IMG/VR virus record: IMGVR_UViG_3300031841_003747
Coordinates: 1-56,033 of that record
Strand: one strand, 5' to 3'
DNA: 56,033 nucleotides
DNA from: a virus
Position 1 is the first letter of the stretch; each line of letters begins with the position of its first letter. Below are positions 25,359-34,452 of this stretch, in pieces. Position numbers and translations under genes: made by a program. The notes beneath the pieces were generated by a model, which was not told where the DNA came from, ran no database searches, and saw only the letters and a list, made by a program, of their open reading frames with translations.

Positions 25359-28084
25359 CCGTTATCGCTCCAGATATCTGCGATCCCCTTGATACCACTA
25401 AGTACTTGTGGTGCCATCATTGCATAATCATACCACTCATTCTTTTGTGTAGGTGGAGCAATAGGAGAGAATGTAGTAACCGGAGCAGGTAGCTGTCCAG
25501 TTGTAGTAAATGGTGAGGTATTTCTGATAAGTGGACCCATTGGTGCGAGCGCCGCCTCGAGCAATGTAGCTGGAAGTTGCGCATTCTGCATGCCAAGTGC
25601 GGGTATAAGGGAAGTATTACCAAGACGCATATTAGTAAGGTCGCTAAGTAACCTACGCTCATCATCAAGAGTTGCTTGGTCGATACCAATATTCGCACCA
25701 AGTGCATTAAGTATCTGATCGCCGTACCCAAGAGCCCGAAGCTGGTTTTGTAGGTTTGCTTGGGATGCAAGTACATCGCCAGAACCTGGATCAAGTTCCG
25801 ATAAAGTCTTAAATCTATCTGCCTCTACTCTTGCCCCTAGTTCATCCGCATCTGAGTATAAGATATCCTCAAGTTGATTTCGGTATTGCGTCTCTGCCCC
25901 ACCAACTCGATCGGCTAAGTTAATATTTGATTGTCCAAGTCTGCCCGCTAAACCGATATCGGAAGCACCTAGTTGATCTGCTCGATCTACCAATGCGCTA
26001 CCTATTCTACTTGCGTAGTCTATGCCTGCTTGACCAAGTCTATCAGATCTGTTCATGCCCGCAGTACCTAGTCTCGTAGCTAAGTCTACACCTGCACCAC
26101 CCATTTTATCAGCAAACCCAATACCCGCATCACCCATTCTGTCTGCAAATCCAACACCAGCACCACCAAGTCTTTCTGCGAGTTCTATATCTGCCTGACC
26201 TCTGCGATCTGCATCGCGAATAAGTGCATCTGCCAATAGGTCGGATCGTTGCTGACCAAGTTGTGCGCGTATCATGGCATTACCCATGCTTTGCTGTGTG
26301 CCACCACCTTGACCCACCATGGCACTGCGCATACCTCTTTGGTTTGCGTTAGCCATATTTTCTGCGTTCGCACCTGCGGCTAAAGACTTTGCGCGTTCGG
26401 CATCTCTTATTCTGTCCGCGGCGCCTTGGCGTGCTCCAAATATACCAAATGCTTCATCATCTTGCGCACCCAATATTCCACGGGCATTATCCTGTCTCGC
26501 ACCTAGTCCACCAAGCGCATCACTTGCGGTAGAGTCAAAGATACCTTGGGCTGATCCAACCTCTGACCCAAACATATTATTTGCATCATCTGTTCTAGCA
26601 CCAAGTATACCCCCGGCCTCTCGACCTCTTGAGCCAAATAGTCTATTTGCCGCCCCATACTCTGCATTACTTAATCCAGTAGCCGCCCCATACTCTGCAT
26701 CACTTAAATCAAAAGCGGCATTTTGCCTGGCGTCTCTTGTGTCAGCGAATCTATTGCTCTGCTCTAAGTTCTGCATGCGCTTGATATCCTCTAACGAGGA
26801 TAACGCATCAAAACTTTTATCCATTAAGCTAGTCTGGAGATTTTTCGAGTCAGCTAAAGATGCCGAGTACTGATCTCCTGCGTCTAATACATTATCAACC
26901 AGTCCTTGATTTGACTCTGCGGTCATTGTGTTAAGGAGTTTTTGACCCTCAGCTAATGTATTGAAATCATCTTGAAATCCACGATACTGTGACTCTAAGC
27001 CTCCCTCCCCTTTGTCAAATATAGAACCAAGTGTGGACATAGCATCGAGGTTCATACCCTTCATCCGATCCAAGATCGGCATAAAGTCATACATCCTCTG
27101 GTCTGCGTCCCCTAAATATTCTCCAGCATAGTACCCTGTATCATCTATAGTGCTATTGATTCTATCGCCCGCACTTCTAAGCCAACTAGGGAATGGGTCC
27201 ATATCTTGACCACCAATAGAGAATCCCTCGACATAGTTCTCGTCCCCTGGTGATGCAAGTAGTGAAGATAGTCTACCCGTATCTGATGGGTCAATAATTC
27301 CAGCTTTACCCCTACCCTGTAATGCTCCAGCTACAGCCCTTAAGTTTGCGATACCCTCTTCGTCATATCCTTTGGGCGTAGTACTAGCCGCGGCAGTTGA
27401 TCCTTGAGTATTTCCCGCACTACCATACCGAGCAGAACCATCATCATTGTTATCAGAATAATACTCCTTGCCCTGGAAAAAGAATGTTCTATCTCCTCGC
27501 TCTAGTGCCGCTTGCCTGTCTGCCTCAAAAGCATTCTTTAATTCAGCAAACTCTTCTCTTTGTCTCTGTCTACCACTTGTGTCTCCCGAGTTATTCTCGA
27601 TAACCTTATCCAATGCAGACATCCCAAGACTTGCTAATCCTCCCGCAGTACTAGCCGACATACCAAGCTTTGCTCCGAGAGGACCACCAACCGCAAACCC
27701 TACAAGCGTGGGTAGTAAGTCATCCCATGTTGCATCACTAATACCCCAGCTCTTAGTGGAGTCATTTCCTAGCCAATCATCCCATACCTTATGACCAATA
27801 CCTCCAAGGAATGTATGTTTCCCCATACCGAGGAACTTATTGTCATCAATCCCTAGGATATCATCGAATACTTTTTTCTTAAACCACTTCCATGCTCCAT
27901 AAGATGGTACATCAGGGTCAGCTTGCTCCTCAGCGGACGGAATGATTATCTCACCCGATCCACCAATGGATTTAAGTATTTCTTCCTCTAAGGGATTAAG
28001 GTACGCAATTCTTTCCTTCCCGAACTGTCCGTCAACGGGAGCTTTGGAATTAAGTAACTTAGCTGCTTTTTGGTACTTGTCCAT
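25355..28084 (-). CDS. Putative internal virion protein with 11-residue repeats (909 aa)
   Basis: The N-terminal ~180 residues hold a Gly-rich hydrophobic region (TLVGFAVGGPLGAKLGMSAS). Two blocks of 11-residue repeats follow: nine around residues 461-560 (units such as AEYGAANRLFG, ARTDDANNMFG, ARQDNARGILG) and at least eight around 638-725 (GGAGVGFADRM, GDAGIGFADKM, GQAGIDYASRI). Hendecads predict right-handed coiled coils or amphipathic membrane-lying helices, like those of synucleins or LEA proteins. Between the blocks is a Gln/Met-rich part. The C-terminus is Leu/Pro-rich with a Trp-containing end. Position next to the other internal virion genes suggests an ejection or channel-forming role, inferred from repeats and context. 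Confidence 0.7.
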   Translation of the reverse strand: MDKYQKAAKLLNSKAPVDGQFGKERIAYLNPLEEEILKSIGGSGEIIIPSAEEQADPDVPSYGAWKWFKKKVFDDILGIDDNKFLGMGKHTFLGGIGHKVWDDWLGNDSTKSWGISDATWDDLLPTLVGFAVGGPLGAKLGMSASTAGGLASLGMSALDKVIENNSGDTSGRQRQREEFAELKNAFEADRQAALERGDRTFFFQGKEYYSDNNDDGSARYGSAGNTQGSTAAASTTPKGYDEEGIANLRAVAGALQGRGKAGIIDPSDTGRLSSLLASPGDENYVEGFSIGGQDMDPFPSWLRSAGDRINSTIDDTGYYAGEYLGDADQRMYDFMPILDRMKGMNLDAMSTLGSIFDKGEGGLESQYRGFQDDFNTLAEGQKLLNTMTAESNQGLVDNVLDAGDQYSASLADSKNLQTSLMDKSFDALSSLEDIKRMQNLEQSNRFADTRDARQNAAFDLSDAEYGAATGLSNAEYGAANRLFGSRGREAGGILGARTDDANNMFGSEVGSAQGIFDSTASDALGGLGARQDNARGILGAQDDEAFGIFGARQGAADRIRDAERAKSLAAGANAENMANANQRGMRSAMVGQGGGTQQSMGNAMIRAQLGQQRSDLLADALIRDADRRGQADIELAERLGGAGVGFADRMGDAGIGFADKMGGAGVDLATRLGTAGMNRSDRLGQAGIDYASRIGSALVDRADQLGASDIGLAGRLGQSNINLADRVGGAETQYRNQLEDILYSDADELGARVEADRFKTLSELDPGSGDVLASQANLQNQLRALGYGDQILNALGANIGIDQATLDDERRLLSDLTNMRLGNTSLIPALGMQNAQLPATLLEAALAPMGPLIRNTSPFTTTGQLPAPVTTFSPIAPPTQKNEWYDYAMMAPQVLSGIKGIADIWSDNG
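25905..26700 (-). repeat. Two blocks of 33-bp hendecad-coding repeats
   Basis: At least 17 degenerate units encode 11-residue repeats with a conserved small-hydrophobic-charged pattern. Block 1 (about 26400-26700) and block 2 (about 25905-26170) are separated by a non-repetitive stretch. Repeats are conserved at protein level more than DNA level, which indicates selection on structure rather than recent duplication. Confidence 0.75.
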
Positions 28085-28104
28085 GACGGGGAGTTCCCGT
28101 CATA

Positions 28105-30183
28105 TTACAATGCCGAGATGATGAATGAGTGGAGCTGTTCGTATCTCAATGAATATTCGTCGTAAGCCTCAAAGGTTACATCGTCAGCAATTCCAGTAAC
28201 TGGTCGCTTACCACCTCCGGAATAATTTTCATCCGAAGGATCAGGTGCTGGACCATAAGTCTTCTCAAGGGATTCATACAACTGTTCATCAAGAACGGCG
28301 TGCGCTGTCCTTTGAGTAAGCCCTGTGTCTACCCCATTAACAATTACTTTATAGTGGGTGTCCTTACAAAGCACTGCATAGTCAAAGCCATTAAGTCCTT
28401 CTGCTGTAAATGCTTCCTCTACTTCTTGGGCGATCCACCCAATATGTACGCGCGCTTCTTCACCTTTTTTCTTAACAGAGGATTTAAGACGGTACTTCTT
28501 TACCATACCCTTAAGAGCAACAGCTACACGCTTTTCAGCATCAGAAAGAGCTTCAATATCTTGTTTTAAATTTCTGTCAGAAGAAACAGTTGGACTATTC
28601 TGGATAAACAGGTCTCTCCACTGCTCACCAGTGTTACCCAAGTCCATATTACTGCCTTGTGGAGCTAGACTGCGCTTCATGCTGGAATTACCTAATCCTT
28701 CTCCATAAATATAAAGACCACCAATATTTCCAACACTACTTCCGCCAGTTGTTACTAATCCATTCGATGTGGAAGAGTTGTACCAAAGATTGGGATCTTC
28801 AACATGACAGATATAGTTCACTGAGAACCTACCGACCGATGCTTGTATCTGTATATTTCCTTGGTGATCTATTACATTACCACGCGGATAGTCATCATCT
28901 ACACCGTAGGTTGTACCACTGTATGTACCTACATTTCTTTTAACTTCTGCTTCAGCATTGAAACCATCAACATTTTGCTCCAACTGTAATACCGTACCTC
29001 CTGCGGCACCACTTCCGATCGTACCAGCAGAACCTTCATTCTTAATGAACATTCTATGGTATGTGGCGTCTTCCCTAGCTCTAAAGTTCCAGGATAGACC
29101 TAAATCCATGTAAAAACATGCATTGTTATTACCAAGAATCAATCGATCTGTAACATCAGATGTATCAAGTGGTCCCAAAATAATAGCACCAGCCCAATTC
29201 ATTTGCCCCCATATATTGTGAGTAACATCAGATGCCCATCCAAATTTACCGTCGGTTACATTTGTGTCACCATCTAGTGCTTTATGCGGGTAAATTTGAA
29301 GTATGCTCGAATATTTTGTATAGTCAGCACTAATTGAATCCAGACCAAACTTACCATTACTACCAACGATATTGAAGTTTCTGTATGCTTGCTCTTGGTC
29401 ATGAATGAACCATGCCCCAGTGTTTGGGTCTTGGTGTTCTGCGGCAGTATATGTTGTACCTGTAGGGAACTTATCTCGGAGTGCTATGAGATTAACACCG
29501 CCTTCTAAAACAAGACCCGCAAGACCACCATTAGTATTGTCCTGCCCACCGGAACCAGTGCCAGTAGCTGTCTGTGTTTCAATTAAAAGTGCCGCATCAC
29601 CATAAGAACTTGCTCCCGTCTTAGTTATGTTTAAGCCTGCGTATGCATCACTATCCTCTATCCTGAGGGTACCATCTACATCCTGACTTAAATTAGAGAG
29701 AGAGGACCCTCCGCCAGCCGGACCTTGTAGTCCTTGCGTTCCTTGGAGACCTTGATTTCCTGTCCCTGTAAGGCCCTGCCTTCCCTGAGCACCTTGTGTG
29801 CCTGTACCTGTTGTTCCTTGACTTCCGGTAGTGCCTTGCCTTCCTTGTAATCCCTGAGTTCCTTGCGTGCCTGTACCTGTGAGACCCTGTGTTCCTTGGT
29901 TACCCGTAGTTCCCTGGCTTCCTGTAGTTCCCTGACTTCCTGTGGTTCCCTGACTTCCGGTGGTTCCCTGAGGGCCTTGGATTCCTTGGGTGCCCTGCAC
30001 ATCACCATTAGTTATTGCATTTACATCACCGATGGTAGTGTTGAGCTTTAATCTCAAATTTTCAAAATTACTATCTACATCATTATGAGACAAAGGGTTG
30101 CCACTATTGTGTGCGCGTAATTTTACATTTTGACTCGTAGGGTTAAAATCCCCACTAACATTAAGGTCAGATATATTTGGCAT
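28105..30183 (-). CDS. Tail fibre with collagen-like repeats and S74 chaperone domain
   Basis: A 692-residue receptor-binding protein candidate. Residues ~60-155 are Gly-X-Y collagen-like triplets ([17 protein letters not shown] repeated). The middle resembles a trimeric fibre shaft, and the C-terminus (about 565-692) is an intramolecular chaperone of the peptidase S74/endosialidase type: [13 protein letters not shown]... and [13 protein letters not shown]. In that family Ser of the SD dyad begins the released chaperone domain, which trimerises the fibre and is then self-cleaved. The ATG is 3 nt after site c of the 22-bp element and has no Shine-Dalgarno sequence. Starts a separate transcription unit with its own promoter. 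Confidence 0.85.
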   Translation of the reverse strand: MPNISDLNVSGDFNPTSQNVKLRAHNSGNPLSHNDVDSNFENLRLKLNTTIGDVNAITNGDVQGTQGIQGPQGTTGSQGTTGSQGTTGSQGTTGNQGTQGLTGTGTQGTQGLQGRQGTTGSQGTTGTGTQGAQGRQGLTGTGNQGLQGTQGLQGPAGGGSSLSNLSQDVDGTLRIEDSDAYAGLNITKTGASSYGDAALLIETQTATGTGSGGQDNTNGGLAGLVLEGGVNLIALRDKFPTGTTYTAAEHQDPNTGAWFIHDQEQAYRNFNIVGSNGKFGLDSISADYTKYSSILQIYPHKALDGDTNVTDGKFGWASDVTHNIWGQMNWAGAIILGPLDTSDVTDRLILGNNNACFYMDLGLSWNFRAREDATYHRMFIKNEGSAGTIGSGAAGGTVLQLEQNVDGFNAEAEVKRNVGTYSGTTYGVDDDYPRGNVIDHQGNIQIQASVGRFSVNYICHVEDPNLWYNSSTSNGLVTTGGSSVGNIGGLYIYGEGLGNSSMKRSLAPQGSNMDLGNTGEQWRDLFIQNSPTVSSDRNLKQDIEALSDAEKRVAVALKGMVKKYRLKSSVKKKGEEARVHIGWIAQEVEEAFTAEGLNGFDYAVLCKDTHYKVIVNGVDTGLTQRTAHAVLDEQLYESLEKTYGPAPDPSDENYSGGGKRPVTGIADDVTFEAYDEYSLRYEQLHSFIISAL
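29690..30000 (-). repeat. Collagen-like GXY repeat region
   Basis: Degenerate tandem triplets encode Gly-X-Y within the fibre gene, with some near-identical 9-bp units in the coding strand for GTT GSQ. Slippage here could change fibre length. Confidence 0.7.
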
Positions 30184-30186
30184 GAT

Positions 30187-30241
30187 GTTACAATATTTTT
30201 AGTGTTACATTAAATTTAGGATGCAATATGATATCAGTCAA
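30187..30241 (-). promoter_or_regulatory. Promoter with 22-bp GTAACAC element (site c) for the fibre gene
   Basis: The element is 30187-30208 (GTAACAC-N10-GTAAC on the - strand), 3 nt before the ATG. Upstream lies a sigma70-like promoter: TTGACT (30236-30241), 17-nt spacer, TAAATT (30213-30218). The element would cover the transcription start, the position of a repressor operator. Confidence 0.75.
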
Positions 30242-30258
30242 GCATCCATGTGAATAAA

Positions 30259-30861
30259 TTAGGCATTAAGTCCTGCGGTAAAATCTGCATAGTCTCCAAG
30301 TGCTTGGGTTGATGCCCTGGTTCCGATTAGTAGACTATTAACTGCTAGTGCCCCAAGTGACACATTACCAAGGGATACTGCATCTCCAGTTCCATCGGTA
30401 AGACCTACCTCAAATCGGTCTTGTGATTCCTCAAAAAGGATTGCACCATTCTGAGTACCGCTAGCCCGCTCAAACAAAAATCCGCCATCTTTTGCTTCTG
30501 TAGAAGAATCATTAGCACCTTCGTTGATAACAATGAGGTTATCCTGGATTTCAGTATTTGTGGTTTGAACTGAAGTTGTAGTACCGGTGACACTAAGGTT
30601 TGATACGCTTAGGGTGTCAGTAGATGCGTCATAAGTAAACCCAGCTTCGGTTCTTAGTTTTCCGTCTGCATCAGAATATACAACACCATTATCCGTATGA
30701 TCTGTGATTTGTATCGTATTTCCTGTACCAATTATTATATCAGCAAAGGTTTGCGTTCCTGTGAATGTGTTAGCTACGCTTGTATCAAACGCGCTATCCG
30801 AAATTTGTTGAGCAACTGCTTGCCCGACTTGGTAAAAAACTGAGGTTGTATCTGCTGACAT
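30259..30861 (-). CDS. Tail fibre/tip protein (200 aa)
   Basis: Beta-rich low-complexity protein (TFTGTQTFADIIIGTGNT, LSVTGTTTSVQTTNTEIQDN) typical of phage fibre shafts or knob-bearing accessory fibres. The N-terminus (SADTTSVFYQVGQAV) is nearly the same as that of the next protein upstream in the cluster (TDTNSILYQIGQAV), suggesting a shared virion-attachment peptide. No enzymatic motif. It follows the esterase-bearing gene with 19 nt between them and is transcribed in the same direction. Confidence 0.7.
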   Translation of the reverse strand: MSADTTSVFYQVGQAVAQQISDSAFDTSVANTFTGTQTFADIIIGTGNTIQITDHTDNGVVYSDADGKLRTEAGFTYDASTDTLSVSNLSVTGTTTSVQTTNTEIQDNLIVINEGANDSSTEAKDGGFLFERASGTQNGAILFEESQDRFEVGLTDGTGDAVSLGNVSLGALAVNSLLIGTRASTQALGDYADFTAGLNA

Positions 30862-30880
30862 TGTATTAGTTTGTTATTGG

Positions 30881-33487
30881 TTAAGGTGCTGTTGTTTTAT
30901 AAGTGTGCCCTGCTGGTAGTTTGCTTTCTATGCCCCATTTATGAGCAAGGTAGCCTTCTATCTTTACGCGGTCTGATAAATTATCTGTTGCAATAAACTC
31001 GCAGAACTCGCCCTCAAGAAAGTTCTGTCCATTGTTGTACATCATAAATTTCCAGGCACTTGTGCCTGTAGGCGAGAGCGGGTTGCTCGTGTTTGTGTCT
31101 TGCGGTCTGTTTACAGTACCATCAGATGTACCGTCCACCCACATACTGGTAGTGCCGTTTGTTTGCCCACCTGTTGCCCAATTCATTTGGATAGCAAGTA
31201 TACTTACTTCATTATTAGGTAATGTATTGGTGGTGGTATTGAGTATCTGATTATTTGAATAGAATCTTCTTAAGCTAGAAAGGTAGGTTATCGCATTAAC
31301 CTGGAACATTCCGTCAAATGCAGAAGCTCCAGTATCGTCTGTGCCTATATTTATTGGCTTAACAACAAAGAACCATATTTGATTATTTGATGACATTGCC
31401 GAAGCTAACGCACTTGATGCTATATAATCAGAACCGAGCCCACCCGCTCCACCTGTAGCAGTGGATGAATCATCCTCAAATGTTAAAGTTTGTAGACCGT
31501 TCTCAGTACCGGCAATGATGTTTCCTGTTGCACTAAATGTGTTACTACCTACCGAGCCATCACTGTTCTTGTCTGTAATGCTTACAAGATTAGAGCCACT
31601 AAATGTAGTTGTGTTAGTATCAGACGCATCAAGCCAAAGCTCAATATCATCAGGTTGCCATAGTGAATTTGTGTTTCCAGATTTTGCTAAGTCCATCTGA
31701 TCGGCATATGCACGACCAATAGCAAACATATCATTTACTCCGTCACCATTGAAGTCTGGGCCACCAACTGAATCACCAATACTACCACCATATCCATTAT
31801 CAATATCATTTTGGTCGGCAGTATATGTTTCATTAGAGCCAGGATGGACAAGTGTTCTGTCAGCCCACGCAGGAGCGGCTAAATCTTGTGAATTAACGAA
31901 CCCAACATAACCATCTAGGTTTGCCACATTTGCCTCATAAGTGCTTCCCCAGTAATCAGTCGTACCTGTTATAACAAATGGGAACTGAGCCTTTGGCATA
32001 CTTAGATAACTGTTGTCATCTAACCATGTACGGATGTGGTCAATAAATGCGATTAAGTCACTATCTGCACCACCACTCTCCCCTTGCCACCAGATCATAC
32101 CAGCAAGCCTATAACTATATCCTGCATTGGTAAGCTTAGTGAGTCCATCTGCCACTGCTAACTTGAATGCACGCAAAGCATCTCCTTTTCTGTCACCTGT
32201 GGCAGTCAAATCCCAGTCAGATAAATCTGTAGATCCGCCAACGTCCGTTAAAGTACTTGCACCAATCGCATGTTTTAATACTCCAATGGGTTGACCATCG
32301 GTAAGATTTATAGCGTTAGCACGCTCAACAAATCCTAGCTCAGGACCGAACATTGTACTACCACCAATCGTAGAACTACCGCTATCCCCTCTTGTATTTC
32401 CCGCCACCAAGGAAGTTGCCCAAGATGTGTAGTATTGAGTAGAGGAGGCATTGGATGTGTTATCATGCCAAGATGTGTAAAATAGTCCGTCTTGGGTTTT
32501 CTGCACTTCATCTAAGTCACTAACATCAGCATGACCATGTGCATTTGACTGACCAGCGAGCAAGAAAATATCTATCGTTTGATCGGTAATTTCAGAGTTA
32601 TCTAATGTGCGGAACCATTTACCTTGGTAAAAGTATGCCATTGTTGGGTCACCCGAAATCGTACCATCTGTAACAAGTGCTAAGTCTGCTGATGATCCAT
32701 TTAATGGAAGGGTAGCTTTTGTATAAGTTGCCGCAGATCCACCACCACCTCCTGCCTGTAAGGTAGCTACATCATTCTGAAGATTTGCAATATCTGAATC
32801 ATTAGATGCTATATTTGCTCCCGCGGTATTAAGATCGGTGTACATTTGATGCACATCAATCCATCCAGTAGCATAAAGTCCTGTCTTAAGGATTCTAATT
32901 TTTGCAGAATATGCGTAACTACCAGAAGCAACAGTAGCAAGGTCAGGATCATACACCCCTTGGAATGTAGAAGCTGCGACAGGAGTGGAAAATTCACCAT
33001 TAGTGTCAGCAAAGCACGAATTTGTTTCTGGATCATAACTTCCATTCGATGAACCGTCAGGCACTCCAAACTGCGTACCATCATCCGTCCCTTGGCAAGT
33101 TGGCTCACCCCCATCTATTCTTATAAAGTAATCATTGCCGCCGGCTCCATACTCATCGGCTATCCTAAGATACCTAATGGTATTATTGGGAGTGCGCCAG
33201 ATGATGGTATGTTCAGAAATATTTGTGATGTCATGCTCATCGCCAGCATTGATCTGTAGGTATGGTCTATGATGAAGTAAGTTGTTCATCATCCCTCGGA
33301 ACTCGCCATCTACCACAAAGTTATTACCTACAAACTCAAGAGCCGTGCCAGTATCATTTAATTTAAGATTTGGCTTATTTGAGGCGTATGCGGATGGGGT
33401 GTCAGTAAGCTCGAGGAAAGATTGCGCCTCGCCAGCATTTTTGACTGCCTGTCCGATCTGATATAAAATTGAATTTGTGTCTGTCAT
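30881..33487 (-). CDS. Tail protein with sialate O-acetylesterase-like (SASA) domain (868 aa)
   Basis: The N-terminus shares the ILYQIGQAV attachment segment with its neighbour. A central domain (about residues 300-600) has the SGNH/SASA esterase signature: IFLLAGQSNAHG (catalytic Ser in the GQSN block), then a Gly-rich GGSTMFGPELGF, IWWQGESGG and a later His (GAADRTLVHPG-like segment). Such carbohydrate esterases remove acetyl groups from sialic acid, xylan or pectin. The C-terminal third is beta-rich and ends in a segment (EGYLAHKWGIESKLPAGHTYK) often seen at C-termini of LamG/ConA-like domains. Predicted to deacetylate host surface polysaccharide during adsorption. Catalytic substrate unverified. 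Confidence 0.78.
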   Translation of the reverse strand: MTDTNSILYQIGQAVKNAGEAQSFLELTDTPSAYASNKPNLKLNDTGTALEFVGNNFVVDGEFRGMMNNLLHHRPYLQINAGDEHDITNISEHTIIWRTPNNTIRYLRIADEYGAGGNDYFIRIDGGEPTCQGTDDGTQFGVPDGSSNGSYDPETNSCFADTNGEFSTPVAASTFQGVYDPDLATVASGSYAYSAKIRILKTGLYATGWIDVHQMYTDLNTAGANIASNDSDIANLQNDVATLQAGGGGGSAATYTKATLPLNGSSADLALVTDGTISGDPTMAYFYQGKWFRTLDNSEITDQTIDIFLLAGQSNAHGHADVSDLDEVQKTQDGLFYTSWHDNTSNASSTQYYTSWATSLVAGNTRGDSGSSTIGGSTMFGPELGFVERANAINLTDGQPIGVLKHAIGASTLTDVGGSTDLSDWDLTATGDRKGDALRAFKLAVADGLTKLTNAGYSYRLAGMIWWQGESGGADSDLIAFIDHIRTWLDDNSYLSMPKAQFPFVITGTTDYWGSTYEANVANLDGYVGFVNSQDLAAPAWADRTLVHPGSNETYTADQNDIDNGYGGSIGDSVGGPDFNGDGVNDMFAIGRAYADQMDLAKSGNTNSLWQPDDIELWLDASDTNTTTFSGSNLVSITDKNSDGSVGSNTFSATGNIIAGTENGLQTLTFEDDSSTATGGAGGLGSDYIASSALASAMSSNNQIWFFVVKPINIGTDDTGASAFDGMFQVNAITYLSSLRRFYSNNQILNTTTNTLPNNEVSILAIQMNWATGGQTNGTTSMWVDGTSDGTVNRPQDTNTSNPLSPTGTSAWKFMMYNNGQNFLEGEFCEFIATDNLSDRVKIEGYLAHKWGIESKLPAGHTYKTTAP

Positions 33488-34056
33488 TACTGAATCAATT
33501 TAAAGTTAGCGCGGACATACTGATCCTCTTTTATTTGTAGTACTGTTTCTGAATCAAGTGGCTGATTGATATTATCTCCCTGCCAGTAATCAAACTCATA
33601 GCCTGCAAATGGGCTTGCGGTAATGGTAACTAAATCATTCAGGTTGAAAACATTGTCGGTCCCATCGTAAGATGCAGTACCTCCTGTGCCTGCCGCTAAT
33701 GTTAATACGTATTTCGGCGTGCCCCCTGAAAGTCCTGCAATAAATTCATTTACTCCCTGCTCGTCATAAACTTTAAATTTTGCACCAAAGTATTCTACTG
33801 CTCCTGTTACGGAATTTACATACTCTGGTAGAACCGATGAGTCATGTATTACTGTTCCTGCCGCCTCAGAATCTCCAACGCTATAGTAATTTAAATCGTT
33901 CCATGCAGTTTCACCATCTCCAATTTTCAGTCGCCTAGTGTCTAATTCCCATCCCGGTTCACCCTCAAGTAGGATAGTATTTTCTGATTCCCAGGCATCT
34001 TTCGTTCCTCGACGAATAGACAATCTTGCTGTTACATATCTACTTGGTTGTGGCAT
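33487..34056 (-). CDS. Tail tip protein with Mtd-like N-terminus and InlB-like repeat
   Basis: Two parts. The N-terminal ~60 residues have the pattern RRGTKDAWES...LLEGEPGWELDTRRLKIGDGETAWNDL, common to Mtd/hyaluronidase-type fibre-binding domains. The C-terminal ~70 residues match a divergent InlB B-repeat-like domain (LTLAAGTGGTASYDG...VTITASPFAGYEFDYWQGD...VRANF). The pairing of a virion-attachment motif with a surface-adhesion repeat suggests a receptor-binding protein. Only one base is shared with the preceding esterase gene. It begins 3 nt after site d of the 22-bp element, so it starts a transcription unit. Confidence 0.72.
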   Translation of the reverse strand: MPQPSRYVTARLSIRRGTKDAWESENTILLEGEPGWELDTRRLKIGDGETAWNDLNYYSVGDSEAAGTVIHDSSVLPEYVNSVTGAVEYFGAKFKVYDEQGVNEFIAGLSGGTPKYVLTLAAGTGGTASYDGTDNVFNLNDLVTITASPFAGYEFDYWQGDNINQPLDSETVLQIKEDQYVRANFKLIQ

Positions 34057-34059
34057 TAT

Positions 34060-34091
34060 GTTACAATAGTTATCGTGTTACAATCTTTCAA
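34060..34091 (-). promoter_or_regulatory. Promoter with 22-bp GTAACAC element (site d)
   Basis: The element (34060-34081, GTAACAC-N10-GTAAC on the - strand) lies 3 nt before the ATG. Overlapping promoter: TTGAAA (34086-34091), 17-nt spacer, TATTGT (34063-34068). The -10 is about 6 nt before the ATG, so the transcript would have almost no leader. Confidence 0.75.
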
Positions 34092-34098
34092 GTTAGTT

Positions 34099-34452
34099 TT
34101 AGGCATCATGCTCATAGATGTCCTGTACTTTACGCCCAGCAGAACCAATATCTGAGGTATTGTGAGTGTAAGGAACTAAACTCCCGTTTGATGTTATCTC
34201 CCAAAACTCTACAAACCTAGCAAGTTGCTCAGCTTGGGCATCAGTAAATTGATTAGTTATACCCGATAAACCCTCCAGCTGAGTACTTAATGATGCGTTT
34301 TCCGCCTGAAGTTCAGTTATTTTATCTTTCAGTCTCTCTAGGTTATCTCTTGTCTCAGCCCACCATGCTTGTAATTCTTTTGGCACAGAATCTTCTTCAA
34401 GAAATCGAGCCTCAATATTTCGAGAAAAACTTCTGACCGTAGGAGTGCTCAT
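34099..34452 (-). CDS. Coiled-coil tail/fibre connector protein (117 aa)
   Basis: Helical protein with a probable coiled coil (residues ~30-70: RDNLERLKDKITELQAENASL). It ends in YTHNTSDIGSAGRKVQDIYE, a motif widespread at fibre-to-shaft junctions. It overlaps the next gene upstream by 4 nt. Probably an accessory fibre or attachment component; too small to have an independent enzymatic role. Confidence 0.65.
   Translation of the reverse strand: MSTPTVRSFSRNIEARFLEEDSVPKELQAWWAETRDNLERLKDKITELQAENASLSTQLEGLSGITNQFTDAQAEQLARFVEFWEITSNGSLVPYTHNTSDIGSAGRKVQDIYEHDA

Noticed and set aside
25355-28084. + strand ORFs 26319-26873 and 27468-27794
   Set aside because: Antisense to the repeat-rich internal virion gene; Ala/Ser/Pro-rich composition follows from the sense repeats.
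29690-30000. CRISPR-like array
   Set aside because: The tandem repeats are in-frame Gly-X-Y codons inside a fibre gene with no spacers.
33487-34056. Diversity-generating retroelement (because of the Mtd-like N-terminus)
   Set aside because: No reverse transcriptase or template repeat is visible in the window.
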